A stretch of DNA of 64,000 bases from Periplaneta americana (Eukaryota; Arthropoda; Insecta; Blattodea; Blattidae). Of the stretch, positions 45,812-57,737 are shown one piece after another. The notes beneath the pieces are model-generated. The model saw nothing but the letters and a program-made list of their open reading frames with translations, was not told where the DNA came from and did no database searches. The position numbers were made by a program, and so were the translations under genes. Each line of letters begins with the position of its first letter. The stretch's first letter is position 1. Where the stretch lies: positions 144,300,204 through 144,364,203 of the forward strand of contig NC_091126.1 in NCBI RefSeq assembly GCF_040183065.1, in the 5' to 3' direction.

Positions 45812-46345
45812 ATGAACGGCTGTCTAAGAAACAGTGTACGACACACATATGCATCGACTTTGGGGATGCTTTGCATTTTGAGCACCTCCAAAATAATTAC
45901 TGGGAGTGCTTATACACAAAATTTTCTAATTGGTGGTTTGAATGATTGTCATAAGAAACTGGAAGAAATTCTCTCATTTTATGGAGATGACTTTGTCAAG
46001 GAGAGGGTACTTTTACACAGGTACTGTTTGTTATTAGATACTGCAAGATCAAAACTACACCACATCACAGATTTTTAGACTGTTTTTGATTTCCTTCGGA
46101 AAGAAGCTTTTCTTCACGACATGCTACCAGAACTTGTTAAGTTCATGAGATTACTTCTTACAATACCAGTTCTATCTCTACTCCTGAGCGATCATTCTCC
46201 TCTTTCCATAGACTTAAATCCTACACTAGGTCTATGATGGGTCAAGAGTGAATGAATGATGTAGCTATCATTCATTCTCATAGAGAAGAAGCTCTGTATT
46301 TAGATTTGGATGAAACAACAAATGAGTTCATCATTAGAAATTAAA
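45812..46345 (+). pseudogene. hAT transposase fragment (ZMYM1-like, dimerisation domain)
   Basis: The + strand encodes KKLEEILSFYGDDFVKERVL and LLDTARSKLHHITDF, then after a stop LPELVKFMRLLLTIPV. One frame over it gives ISTPERSFSSFHRLKSYTRS, MNDVAIIHSHREEALYLDLD and ETTNEFIIRN before a stop. The ERSFS...LK...LNxVAL pattern is the hAT C-terminal dimerisation domain. At least one frameshift and two stops are present. No terminal repeats were identified. Confidence 0.75.
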
Positions 46346-46589
46346 TTCGAGGCAAACATGTGCTATGAAAAAGTAATTCGCAAAAGACCACTTTTCTGTG
46401 GCATACAACATTAAGATTTTATTAATCCTCATGAAAAATGGTAGTGTTGTAAATAATGAAATAATTATTGATTAAACAGTCTATGAACAGAGTGTTTATG
46501 TTTAACAATTAACAGTGTCGTTTGTTGTAATGAAGAAGGACTTTCAACAGTTTCAACATAAATTATATTAAACTTGAATGTGGTTTTTC

Positions 46590-47330
46590 TTTTCTGATTG
46601 AGCATCCCCAATAAATTTTACAAGTTGGTACCCATGACGACACGGAATTCGGGAGTTCTTTCACATTTCAGGTCTTCTTCCCACTTGTTCACATAGGATT
46701 TCTAGGACATTCTTATAGTAGACCTGTTAACTGTCTGTCCAGTTAATGTGAATAATTCCTCAGATATTAAATAAAAGATCATTATTGCTTTGGCTTTGGA
46801 ATTGCTCATCCATGCTTTCTTTTTTCTTAGAGAATTTGAATCTTCCAATGCATGGATTGGCACTTTGTTTCTGGTCATGTTGGAACACCAATGTTTCATC
46901 ACAAGTAATTATACGTTCCAAAGTTTGGGATCATTTTTAATGTTCTGAAGGATGGCACCACATATTTTCATTCAGGATTTCTTTTGTTCATCAGTGAAAA
47001 GTACTGACACCATCTTCTCACACACTTTTTCATGCCAAATTTTCATGTAAGGTCTATCAGTTTATCAATGTTAGACAATTAAGCAATTGCTCGAATGCTC
47101 AGATGACGATCTTTTCTTACAATTTCAACGACGTTTTCGACGTTAGTCTCGATTTTTCGTGGCAGCAGGAACATAGATCATCTGTGATGTCTTCTCTTTC
47201 CAGTTTAAATTTCTTGATCCACTCAAAATTTGTGTACGTGATACACAGTCATTACCATAAACTTCCCTCAAAATATCGTACGTTTCTGTGGCTGATTTTC
47301 AGTCTTTTACAAGAAATTTGATGTTCATTC
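46590..47330 (-). pseudogene. Degenerate mariner transposase (second mariner family)
   Basis: On the - strand, 47330-47180 encodes KSATETYDILREVYGNDCVS (helix-turn-helix start), and further on DETLVFQHDQKQ (46900 region). Next come broken frames equivalent to SKKKESMDEQFQSQSN and INWTDSQQVYYKNVLEILCE. These correspond in order to mariner transposase blocks, including the catalytic GDExWVxxxDPxxK segment. There are many stops and shifts; no terminal repeats were found. Confidence 0.7.
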
Positions 47331-49022
47331 ACTGCTCCATTCCAACACTTAACATTATTCTGATGCATCATAGATACACAATCTACTTCTAATACAAGAC
47401 TACTACCTAATTGAAGATCGCATTTGGTTGAAACTTAACAGTACATGGAAGGTAGAGCACAGGTCAAACCCCCCCCTCTCCATTGTTGTCAAATTTATAG
47501 AAGGCTTAGAGCAGTCATATCAATTAATGCCCATAGGAGCAAGCACGCGCTTTAGAGCCCAGGAGAGCCTGAGCGCTTTGCAGCGGAAAGGAAAGAGACA
47601 GACGAAAGAGGTTGTATATGTCACTTGGACGAGCTATATTCAGGGATGGCCAGCACTGATTCAATGGATAAAGGGAAGAGAACTTATTAAAACTGTATCC
47701 ATGTTAATTTTTAGATTTGTCTGAGAAGTATAAGTGCATTATAAGAATGTAAGTTTTAATTTTAATGCTCATTTTTCACAAGTTTGATATTTTTATTCAA
47801 AAGAAATATTTTCTCAACTTTTTTTTTATAGAAAAGTGAAATTTTCAGATATAGGCCCATTTATTTAGTAGCCTTACAGAATGTTTTCGTAAATTTAATA
47901 TACCGTAAATACGTATTACTGAAGATAGTGTATTGAAAATTTTGAAAATATTCGCATGGAAATTGTTTGTGAGGAAATGAATTAACAAAGCAACTGCTGT
48001 TACATCATAAGCAAAAGATACGTGCCCATGTGTTGTAAAAATGTCAGCTCTATAGCTTCAGCACATTTAGAGAAAATAATTTTATATTCTGATGATAGGA
48101 AGTTGCTCACCAATATCACCTTAAAGGCATAATGCAATAAGAGTTTTGTTATGGAATATTAGTTGTACTTAAAACATATATAGCACCTAGGTAACTTTGT
48201 AATATTGTTTTGATTGGTTTATTGATTACGTTTATAAGGCTAAAGGTACCATCAATATCAATTCCAACTTATCACGTCATACTCAATCTCTTTTTTTTTT
48301 TTGGGATATCACTTTCTTTATGAATGATGTGTTTCATCTATTTAGTACAGTATAGTTGTACTACTATGGAATTTATGTGAATATTCCTTCTTAACTCTTT
48401 ATTATGTTATCAACGTTTAAAACACAACTGCAATATTAATAAATTGGTATTAGTACTTTTGTTTTACAGACAATATAGATAATATGAAACAGAAAGAAGC
48501 CATATAAAAATAACGACATAAAATTTCACGTTCCGTCTAAAGTTTGTGCACCACTGTTTTCTTAATCCAACAGGCTGCTTCTTCATATACACAACCCTTC
48601 CTCTTTCCATACTTAGCACTTGATGGCCGCGCACGACGTCAAGGTCAGAAAAATGCGCTTGCTTTGACATCACTGGCTTAGAGCAACACAGTCCAGTTAC
48701 ATTATAGCCACATCTCGATATAGGTGTTGCCTCCTGTGGGTTTCAGAATTAGATAACACTTAATAAAAAAACTATAACAGTACCTCAGAATGGACACAGC
48801 TGGTGATGTGTCCTGTGTGTCAGACATAGACAGCACGTCATGGAATAGTCTAACAATACCATTCATTAGGAAAAAAAGAAGAGATCTCAGAGTCGATAAG
48901 ATATAGCAGTAATGAAGCAGTGGTGGACTGAGGTTGGCAGGGGAAATTCCACTAGAAAACTTGTTTCACAGCTGTTTTGTCCACCACCAAACCCTCAAAA
49001 TATGCTACAAATTATGGTCTGT
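47331..49022. other. No recognised gene
   Basis: A GC-richer stretch at 47510-47620 (GCGCTTTAGAGCCCAGGAGA) looks like part of a repeat, but its borders were not found. The rest is AT-rich. Confidence 0.4.
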
Positions 49023-50014
49023 CCAAAACTACTTCCCATCTGACAAATGGCGCCTTTGGCATGTTACCATGGCAACCATTCAAATCAACCAATCACGAGA
49101 GACGCGTAGCCATGGTAACGGGATGGTGTTGCCGTGTCTATGTTCACAAGTTGCACGTGAATACCACGGCCTATTGATGAATACAGTGCCCGGAATGACT
49201 TTGGCTGGTTAGCGCGTGCTTTGTGTGAATTGAAAATATTATTTAGTTGTATTATTGTTTTAGTGTATTGATAAGTATTGTGTTTAAATTATATTACACG
49301 TATTATCTTCGTTGTTATTGGTGCAGTGTGTGACTAGTGTGTGTTTTCTAGTTTCTGGGAGATTTTCTAAACAGGTGACTTGTGCAATGTCGGAAGGAAA
49401 GACAGACAGGGAACAAAGAATATTGGACAAGGTGCCTCGTTAAAGAGTCAAGCGAGAGATGGTGTGTAATGTAAGAGAATATTTTGAGAGGGAAATAGAT
49501 AATGGGGGGGCCTCTTTTACCTTTGGCGTAAGTCGTAATGAGAACTGCTGCTTGTGTTAAAATTAATAAGAGCACTGTTATCAATACTGGAAAAGAAAAT
49601 GGCCGTGTAGATTTTTAATCCTAAATATTTTTACAGTTTACAATTTTTTCAACACCTTTCTAAAAATATTGCATTGAAGAATATCGGCACTCATAAAAGT
49701 AAAAGCTTCGTATTAAATTTAAACCCGTTTTTACAGTTTACAGTCCTTTCGACGCTTTTCTAACAGTAGTAAATTGAAGACTACTACCACTACTACCACT
49801 ACTACTACTACTTATAATAATAGACTAATAAGAAATATAATAATATACACCAATTTTAATGCCTAGTGTTCAACAAATTGGTTAGAAATATGTGTTCATG
49901 TCAGTCGTTCATTACTGCACTCAATCGGCAGCGCGCTCTTTTACACGAAAGATGGGCAACATGACAACACTGCTACCCCTTCTCTGTAAGTTGTCAAGTC
50001 GGAAGTAGTTTTGG
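49023..50014. mobile_element. DNA transposon remnant with 24-bp inverted ends
   Basis: CCAAAACTACTTCC followed by CATCTGACAA at the left faces CCAAAACTACTTCC followed by GACTTGACAA from the right. On the + strand, 49381-49620 contains broken frames starting MSEGKTDREQ, then KREMVCNVREYFEREIDNGG and, shifted, INKSTVINTGKENGRV. This resembles the N-terminal DNA-binding part of a DDE transposase of uncertain superfamily. No clear target duplication was seen. Confidence 0.55.
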
Positions 50015-50479
50015 TCAAGGTATAGATGTCAGTTTCTTTGATGAGACACCATCAACTGACTAACTGAATTGGTGATTTGAAAAAGAGAACGAGTTTTCCT
50101 TTCGAGAAAACTCAAAGAAAATCTTCAAAACATCCGAAGAAGCTATATTCCACAAAAAATGTAATTGATCTTTACGCATATTTTAAGCATTATTCATTGA
50201 CCACATAGTTCTTGCTCATGAGGCACTTGGACTCGTTTCCTCTATAAAATAATTCTGCATTACCATATGTAAAGGACAGGATTTCTCCCTTCTATTATAC
50301 TTTATTATGATTATAGAACACATACAGTGCTGTTCACTTAATCAAAGACTTGTTTGGCATTTGTCAGATTTTAAGGTTTAGGAAACAAATTACAAAATAA
50401 AACACGTAAAATGTTGCAATAATATTTATTATTAGTCCTAATAACATAAAATATTACATTAAACGACATTCTTTATAAT

Positions 50480-51234
50480 TGATCATTTTCATCATTTACT
50501 GCTTATTATGAAATTTAGTCCAATGAAACAAGCATACAAATATTCCAAAGATGCAACTCGCAGCAAAGATTTTGATATGTCATAATAGGAAGTAGATGAT
50601 GCTCTCTTGTGTTCAGCTGAAATAATACTCAAATTTGAAATTCGATCATGCCCCATGTTGCTTCTCAGTCATTTTTAAGAATTTCAAATTTACCAGAACT
50701 TCCATCGTCTCAAACAATGGTTACAGGAAGTAATAGAAACATACTTAAGGCTGTGGTAAAGTTTGGCTATCCCCTCTTCAAGTCTGTGTTTGTAAATGAG
50801 ATTAAAGAGTTTTGGTTCAGGCTCCGTTTTTGTAGTGTCATCAACTGCTAAGTAGTGGTGTTTAAAAACTTCCACTTCTTGAAGGAATTCGTCTTCATTT
50901 ATATCATTTTTGCAGTCTCTGCACACTTATTGGTTTCAGTTTTTAAATCTTTCGCGTCCATCTTGTGTACTTTATCGTCATTTGGAAAGCTCAAGTTGTC
51001 ATTAATTTCTTATAGTGCCTGGAACCAGGTTTTTAGCTCATTCACAATATTGCCATTGATTTCTGATAAAGCAATTTTAAACAGATCCTCCTCTAAATTG
51101 TCAAATATCTTCTTATTTTTCCTTTCGTGTTTTTCTTGGAAATCAGCAGTTAAATCTTTCTTGTCAGCAATCATTTTAACTTCTGCAAAAGCATCAGCTG
51201 TGACATAGTCCCAGTGGCATAGAGCAGTTTCCAA
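50480..51234 (-). pseudogene. hAT transposase C-terminal remnant (BED/ZMYM type)
   Basis: 51234-51010 (-) encodes VKMIADKKDLTADFQEKHER through ELKTWFQAL. A stop is followed by 50926-50690, DINEDEFLQEVEVFKHHYLA then PKLFNLIYKHRLEEG. Broken frames below 50690 give ISNLSIISAEHKRASS and SLLRVASLEYL. The EF..EV..FKHHL and LLxFIYKHxLEE blocks precede the dimerisation domain in this hAT group, whose ERSFSKL core is corrupted here. Confidence 0.6.
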
Positions 51235-51483
51235 CCCAGTTTAAGTTAGTAATAATTATCCTTAAATTTCTTTCTAAGAATATAATTTTACATCAGTAAT
51301 TAAGAATCATAGATGTCTCAATAAGTAAAAGTAATACTTCGCCAAAAGTCTTACCTTACTGTTTATAATACAGAGTATTATTTTTAAATGGTTTGTTTAA
51401 AAGTTATAATATATACTCTTATGTTCAATTATTACGTCATAAATATCCATTGAAATATACATCGGAATGCATAAATGAGTTTC

Positions 51484-51840
51484 ATTATAATTTAATACTT
51501 TTTTATTTAACGACACTTCAACAACTGCAATGGTTATCTAGTGTCTGATTGAAATGGAGGTGGTGATGTTTAGTCCACTGTCCGAAGACAGTTCTGAACC
51601 TCACAAGTAAAACCAATAATGCACCACTTATGAGGCAACTAGACCAGGAGATTCCCCCATGGAGGTGATAATGCCAGACAAATGAGTCCAGAGTCCAACG
51701 CCGAAAGTTATCCAGTATTTGCTGTTAATGGGTTGAGGGAAAATTCCAGAAAAAACCTCAAGCAGGTACCCTTCCCCAACCAGAATTTGAACCCGGGCCT
51801 GCTCGTTTTATGGTCAGACATTCTAACCATTACTCCACAG
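51484..51840 (-). mobile_element. SINE-E with tRNA-like head on the - strand
   Basis: The - strand begins CCAACGCTGTGGAGTAATGG (A-box region) and GCCCGGGTTCAAATTCTGG (B box). It runs through CCTCAACCCATTAACAGC and GGCGTTGGACTCTGGACTCA, and ends CAGTTGTTGAAGTGTCGTTA followed by AAATAAAA. The GTCGTTAAATAAA tail is a LINE-like 3' end; SINE-F ends similarly. Confidence 0.75.
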
Positions 51841-51880
51841 CGTTGGATTAATTTAATAGTTACCGGTACATAATATAGTT

Positions 51881-53106
51881 ACTTACTAGGTTACCTTAAT
51901 GCAATATTATATCAACACAGATGTGGACAAATTATTAGACTAAATTAATTATATATGCAACGAAGCTGCATTTATCGGTAGAAATAATGAACAAAAATGT
52001 ATTTTGCACAGATATAATGAACAGAAAATTCAGTCTTGAGGTTGCTAATATTTTGTGAACATTCCCTTATTCTTTATTAACACGTTGATGTCAGGGATGC
52101 TGGAAACCAAAGTTTGACACTTTCTTTGAATATCAGCATCATTTAGCCAGATATCAGACAGTGCTTAAATGAGTCCATGTTTTGTTGTAAGCCATGTTAT
52201 ACAAGTTGACTGCAGCATGGTACATAGGCCGGGGACGTGAGCTAGTACGAGGACATTGACTTGGTTCTGCGATTGATTACACGAATAACAAGGTGCACAT
52301 AAACAAATCTAGACAGGCCTAAAAGTAAACATACTCTATATAACATTACAAAGATATATTTTTACGTACCTTTCATTATGTGCAGAAGAATTATCATAGA
52401 ATTATTCGTGGGTTTGAGTTTCCTCCTTTATTTTCTTGTGCTACAATGTGTCTGTATATAATATCACTTATAGCCTCGTATATTTTTATTACATAATTTA
52501 CATGTAATGTTCCCGTCATTCACTTCAAAGCACTCACCAAATTCCGCTGCAAAAATATGCGCCTGAGAACCTTCAACCTTTGGCATTATTATTCAGCTAG
52601 TACACTGTATACGCATGCTACAGTAGTGACTGGCGAACGGAGTATTCAGCAGGTACACTGTTTATGCATGCTAGAGTATGAATGAAGAATGGATAATCAA
52701 CTTGAAACCACCGTAACGCATCCTATCAATCTCCAACATTACAAGCATAATTATTATAAATTTAAGGGGGCTTATGATGGTGGTAGTGATAGTGATAACA
52801 TTAGTAATACTGATGACGGTGATGGAAGTAGGAGTACTGAAAACAGTGACACTGCACCTGAATGTGATGCTAACATGGGAATTGCTCAACAGCTTCCGCT
52901 ATGAGGTAGGAACAGAACACAAATTTTAGACAGCTGGTAGCGGCTAGCATTACTAATAGGGGTCACTATCGCGAACTGTAGAGTCATGTCGCATTCCTGT
53001 CAGGTTCCAAGATTAGAGTCTTCAACAGTACCTATAATGAAATCAAATTTTCATAATTGTATTTAAGTGCACATATTGGCGAATCCAAAAATGCATATAG
53101 TGTGTT
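51881..53106. other. No recognised gene
   Basis: A diverged two-unit repeat of about 55 bp lies at 52592-52690 (units share CAGCTAGTACACTGTATACG and CAGCAGGTACACTGTTTATG). An open stretch at 52689-52904 rich in D/S/N has no recognised homology. Confidence 0.45.
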
Positions 53107-53312
53107 AGTTGGGAGGCCGGAGGGAAAAAAGACCTTTGAGGATGTCGAAACATAGATGGGAGGACATTAAAATCGATTTGAAGGAGGTGGGATATGATGG
53201 TAGAGAATGGATTAATCTTGCTCAGGATAGGAACTGGTGGCAGGCTTATGTGAGAGCGGAAATGAACCTCCAGATTCTCTAAAAGCTATAAGTAAGTAAG
53301 TATTTAGGTGCA
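53107..53312 (+). mobile_element. RTE 3'-end fragment
   Basis: GTTAGTTGGGAGGCCGGAGG and GGATTAATCTTGCTCAGGAT match the last about 200 bp of the RTE at 22672-25732. It ends AAAAGCTATAAGTAAGTAAG, the same (TAAG)n tail. It is a 5'-truncated insertion. Confidence 0.85.
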
Positions 53313-53641
53313 TAAGTTTAGTGTTAATTCCTCTTGTGATGTGTCTATAAAATGCCTAAAAGAAGTACTTTAAAGCCTGTTTTAATATTCTAAAAACAAA
53401 TTTAGGTGCCAAACGTGCCTTTTTAGAGTTAAAATATCCGAGGTCTACTCATAAATGTGACTAAAATCATTGAATAACTTTGGCACTATGGGCATAGACA
53501 GAATCAGGAAAACTATTTATTCGTATTTTGACATGATTTAAATATTTACTAGTAATGTCACATTTTATAATTGTAATATAATTAACATACGTGACTACCA
53601 ATAACACTGATTAAAGTTCTCGTTAACACTTTGTTAAAAAC

Positions 53642-53820
53642 ATAAAATTTACTTTGTCATACGTTAAAAGTGTTAAAATTGTTAAAAAAGGTATTACCTT
53701 CGACAGACGGCCCGTTTCGACGCTATGTGTCGTCGTCTTCAGTGTCTCTTGAACCACTGGTGATCTTGACTCTGCGATGTGCAGTTGTCGATGGTAGGGG
53801 TGGGGGTGTGTTGCTCATAG
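53642..53820 (-). repeat. Left pLTR of the Penelope-like element (inverted)
   Basis: It matches 54828-55007 in reverse complement with few differences; one falls in the hammerhead core region (GTC here, ATC in the right copy). It holds a candidate ribozyme on the - strand. Confidence 0.85.
53699..53753 (-). ncRNA. Candidate hammerhead ribozyme, left pLTR
   Basis: On the - strand it reads GACA (stem I), CTGAAGA (core CUGANGA), a stem-loop with GACG facing CGTC, GAAA, then CGGGCCG (short stem III), the cleavage triplet GTC, and TGTC pairing back to GACA. A second stem I helix TTC/GAA lies beyond an AAGA bulge. One unpaired C follows CUGAAGA, so stem II is not fully canonical. Self-cleavage is inferred. 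Confidence 0.6.
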
Positions 53821-53822
53821 AA

Positions 53823-54800
53823 CAAACACACATACTAAACACCGACAACAACAAACACGCAGAGAAAATAATGTACTGGCATCGATATGTAGATGACATA
53901 ATAGTCTTATATAATGGAAACAAAAGACAAATAGAAAACCTACATCAACAACTCAACAAAATACACCCCAAATTAAAGTATACAGTAGAAATGGAACATA
54001 AGCAAGCTATAAACTTCTTAGACATCACCATAACCAAAACAAATAACAGACACGAATTCAAAATATACAGGAAACCCACTACAACCACAACACATATACA
54101 CAATTCATCAAATCATCCCATACAACATAAACATGCAGCTTTCCGTACAATGACACACAGTTTAATTAATATACCAATGAACAATGACAACTACACTGAA
54201 GAATTAAACACAATAAAATATATAGCACAAGACAATGGATACAACCCTAACATAATAGACACACTAATAAAAAAGGCAAAACAAAAACAGAACAAACCAA
54301 CACAAACAGCACGCGAGAATAAATACATAACATTAACATATCACAATACCAATACCCACAAAATTGCAACTTCATTCAGAAAACTAAAGTACAAAATTGC
54401 ATACAAAACAAATAATACAACACAGAAATACTTAAATAACCACACTAAACATTCAAATAAATATAATTCAACTGGAGTTTACAAATTAAAATGCAATATT
54501 ACCCACATTTTTACATAGGACAGACAGGAAGATCCTTTCATACAAGATATAATGAACATATTAAAGCTATAACCAAACTTTACATCACATCAAATTATGC
54601 AGATCACATTATCAACAATAATCATGACTACAATAATATAGAAACAGATATGGAAATTTTACACATCACACCAAAAAGTTCACAGTTAAACATCCTAGAA
54701 CAGTACGAAATATATAAGAATACAATAGCACACCCACAATATATACTTAACACACAACTACAGTTCGAGACGCACACATTATTTGACATCATAATACATC
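53823..54800 (+). pseudogene. Penelope-like RT (C-terminal) plus GIY-YIG endonuclease
   Basis: It opens at YWHRYVDDIIVLYNG, the catalytic YVDD motif, followed by KLKYTVEMEHKQAINFLDIT, IYRKPTTTTTHIHNSSNHP and DNGYNPNIIDTLIKK, typical of Penelope RT thumb regions. The endonuclease follows: STGVYKLKCN, and after a one-base shift near 54491-54500, PHFYIGQTGRSFHTRYNEHI (GIY-YIG core) and ILEQYEIYK. Fingers and palm upstream of YVDD are absent, so the element is 5'-truncated up to the inverted pLTR. The enzyme would nick DNA and copy RNA at the nick; this copy is dead. Confidence 0.85.
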
Positions 54801-54827
54801 ATAACATACAAACAGCCAACCCCCACC

Positions 54828-55007
54828 ATAGGAGCAACACACCCCCACCCCTACCATCGACAACTGCACATCGCAGAGTCAAGATCACCAGTGGTTCAAG
54901 AGACACTGAAGACGACGACACATAGCGTCGAAACGGGCCATCTGTCGAAGGTAATACCTTTTTTTAACAATTTTAACACTTTTAACGTATGACAAAGTAA
55001 ATTTTAT
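54828..55007 (+). repeat. Right pLTR of the Penelope-like element
   Basis: It directly follows the endonuclease frame and is the inverse of 53642-53820. It contains the second hammerhead-like motif. Confidence 0.85.
54895..54949 (+). ncRNA. Candidate hammerhead ribozyme, right pLTR (cleavage site altered)
   Basis: Same layout as the left copy: GACA, CTGAAGA, GACG/CGTC stem, GAAA, TGTC. Stem III and the triplet read CGGGCCA and ATC in place of CGGGCCG and GTC. The change breaks the C-G pair of stem III, so this copy is probably weaker. Confidence 0.5.
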
Positions 55008-55479
55008 ACTAATAACATTACTGTAATGTAATTCTTGAAATGCTACACAGTATCGCGTTTTGTATAGCACCACATGCTGCATGCTGATGCTTGTCAATGA
55101 AATGGAAAAACGTTAGGAAAAAGCTGGAAGCTACTCTCAAGCATGATATGAGTCACAAGTTACATAACGTGAGGGATTTAAGGAGAAGGAAAGCATCATG
55201 CTTTTGTATCTTTCTGTCTCCCTTTTTCTTCCCAGCAACCCATTGTGTCTAGCAGGTATTCAGAAGCTAACATCTCACATCACTGGTGAGTTAAAATGCA
55301 TCCCTAGTCGAAACATTGTACAAACACAAAATAACGAAATATAAGAAAAAACGAATAATAAATAATTAAACATGTCAGGAACCCATAGAGTTTTTGGATA
55401 TTTATTACCACTTTCTTTAAGGATTTGCTAGGACATATCACACAAAGTCTGTGGGAACTAAAGAATTATACAGCCAACC
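55008..55479. other. No recognised gene
   Basis: Short unique-looking region between the Penelope-like element and SINE-F. Confidence 0.5.
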
Positions 55480-55633
55480 TGTATAAAAAGAAAATTTTAA
55501 ATTATGCCGATGCTCGCAACTGCAGAGGTTATATCAGTGTCGCCGGTGTACCGTAATTTTGTCTCGCAGGAGTTATTTTACATGCCAGTAAATCTACTGA
55601 CATGAGCCTGTCGCATTTAAACACACTTAAATG

Positions 55634-57636
55634 CAGTGGCGGCTCATGGCTAAAAATGAGAGTGTGCTACAAAATAGGAAATTCACTTTAAAAAAAGTCT
55701 TTAAAATATGGTTGACCTACTCACTAGTGGCGTAGTATGAAGTTCATGCTGCGCTTTTATTGCTGCAGAAGCTGTTAATTGGCGTTGCAACACATGAATT
55801 GTATCCCCATCAGTCTAACACTTGGAAATACGTTAGAATCCGTCAAAATTTAAAAAAAGACCCAGTCAATACATCTACACACAAATAAAAGCAAATATTA
55901 ACGCAACTTCCTTAACAATCTTTATTAAAATAATAATTATTCATTCACAACATCTGCCTATAGTTCTGCAGTTGTTGATGTGCTAGGTTGGTCTACGCTT
56001 CCCCAAAAATTAAGCAATATTCGAAGTGACAGCAGCTAAAAGAAATCAAAAGGCGATTTAAATAGTAATTTACTCCATAAAATCCGTAATCTGTCAAAAC
56101 CATTCTTTTCCCGTCCGCTACATTGAAATTTCGTCAGTTTTGACGGAAAACTGACGGAATTTCCGTCCAGTTGTCAACACTGATGTCAATTCTGTGGCCG
56201 GGAGGAAAAAGGTCTTAAGTAAATATTTTATACTTTTCAGGAAAGCAGTAGAAAGATTGAAATTGGTGTCAATTATAGAGTTTTTTTAATTAAGAGGTTT
56301 TTCCTGGATATTATTTGTTTATATTTCTTCTAAAATAGATAATGTTGCTCATTTGACAATTTTCTTGATTATTTCCGAAAATACCCGCACTTAAGCCCTT
56401 TTAAGACTAGAAGCCAAACTGAGTAGAAGGGACTATTAAATATGAGACCTTTTTCATGTCAAAATAAATGAAAAATGTAAATTATTAGGAATGCAAAATG
56501 GGTCTTAAACAATTATAGGACTGTTTACTCTGGTGCTTAAAGATTTAAAAGGAAAGGGCATCAGTATGTGATAAAATGGCTAAAATACAAGTTAGACCTT
56601 TTTAATAGGGAAGCATGGAAAGTAAACATGTGATGATTTGTAAGGAATAAAGCATTAAATATACTTAAGTCCTTTATTCTGTGTGTGCTTGATTCAAAAA
56701 GTACTCAGGACATTTGGTAACGCTCTATAAATCCAGTCAAGAGTCTTATTTGACTTTAGCCTTTTTACCAGATTGTAGAGAATTGTTTCTGCTTTCAGAA
56801 TATATAAAAGTCTCATTTTCACAAAAAATTGACTTAAGACCTTTTTCCTCCCGGCCACAGAATTATTTTGGAGTTGATCCCCTCCATATTGGCAACCAGC
56901 AACCAAAATTTTGAATTCGAATAGCATTCCGGTGCATTCAGGCCATGGATAAATATATATTTATCCATGTACAGGCCATCTGTTGGAGGTTGAAGGAGTA
57001 GAATAGGAGTACAGCATCTTTGAATTAAATTTTATTACATATAGTACATATAAATAAGCTCATAATAAATGTTATAAACAACACGTTTCAGGTTTTATAG
57101 GGAAGTTTAATAAGTAGCATAGGAATAAAATAGGATAGGACCAACAATTTAGGAAGAGTTTCTAACTCGTTGGATAGGACTTTTAAACTAGACAAACTCA
57201 CAAATAGTACGCTACTGCTCCTCGGAGATGTCGTGACGTCCGCGAACTCATTTACAAATAGTCACTCACTCACTCCTGATTGGTTGTAGATTTTATAACA
57301 CGCCAATGGGAACGAGTCATTTCGACTCGCTGCTTTGTTTTGCAGCTCACACTGTTTCTAATGGGATACCGTACATTAAGTCATACATCAAGAGAATGTA
57401 AGCTCTGTGCGCATGTGCAAGGTGCGCTACATTTCACTGCTGTTCATTGAGATAAGGAAGTCAGCACACATAACCGACTGGGACTTGCAGACGATGCATA
57501 AGCTATAGACAATAGCATTTCCCGATTCTTCGTACATTGGAGTGCATAAAATGAACAAAAGAAAAAAATAAATAAGATTATACAAAGGACAGAATATTAA
57601 CCATGTGCTGCAGCACATAAAGAGCAGCCGCCACTG
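55634..57636. mobile_element. hAT element, 2.0 kb, inside SINE-F
   Basis: CAGTGGCGGCT lies at both ends in inverted orientation. The 8-bp target duplication CTTAAATG at 55626-55633 and 57637-57644 is perfect and lies within the SINE body. No transposase frame was recognised, so it looks non-autonomous. Confidence 0.9.
56192..56860. mobile_element. 669-bp element with perfect 29-bp inverted ends, nested in the hAT
   Basis: CTGTGGCCGGGAGGAAAAAG and onward (56192-56220) recurs exactly inverted at 56832-56860. AATT flanks both sides. GACCTTTTT-type segments repeat inside (for example at 56450 and 56597). No coding was found; the superfamily is not assigned. Confidence 0.82.
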
Positions 57637-57737
57637 CTTAAATGCCATTGACCTGGGTCGGGATCAAACCTGCAACCTCGACCATAGAAGGCCAGCACTA
57701 TACCAATTATCCTATCGAGGCCGATGTATAAAAAGAA

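Larger units (their letters stand above)
53642..55007 (+). mobile_element. Penelope-like retroelement with inverted terminal repeats
   Basis: 179-bp arms (53642-53820 and 54828-55007) are inverted copies of each other, sharing GTTAAAAGTGTTAAAATTGT, CACTGGTGATCTTGACTCTG and CAGTTGTCGATGGTAGGGG. The region between them encodes the end of a Penelope-type reverse transcriptase plus a GIY-YIG endonuclease. Penelope elements are known for terminal repeats (pLTRs) in direct or inverted orientation and for hammerhead ribozymes in them. Sequence outside the arms differs, so they mark the element borders. Confidence 0.88.
55493..57724 (-). mobile_element. SINE-F, split by a hAT element
   Basis: The tRNA-like head is on the - strand at 57724-57645 (GATAATTGGTATAGTGCTGG; GCAGGTTTGATCCCGACCC). 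The body resumes at 55633-55493 (GCGACAGGCTCATGTCAGTA, CTCTGCAGTTGCGAGC). The SINE's 13-bp target duplication TGTATAAAAAGAA is at 55480-55492 and 57725-57737. Confidence 0.9.

Noticed and set aside
52689..52904. Acidic D/S/N-rich open frame as a gene
   Set aside because: Low-complexity composition, no splice context and no recognised homology.
53670..53822. N-terminal extension of the Penelope-like RT frame
   Set aside because: This stretch is the inverted pLTR read through by chance; RT homology begins near YWHRYVDD.
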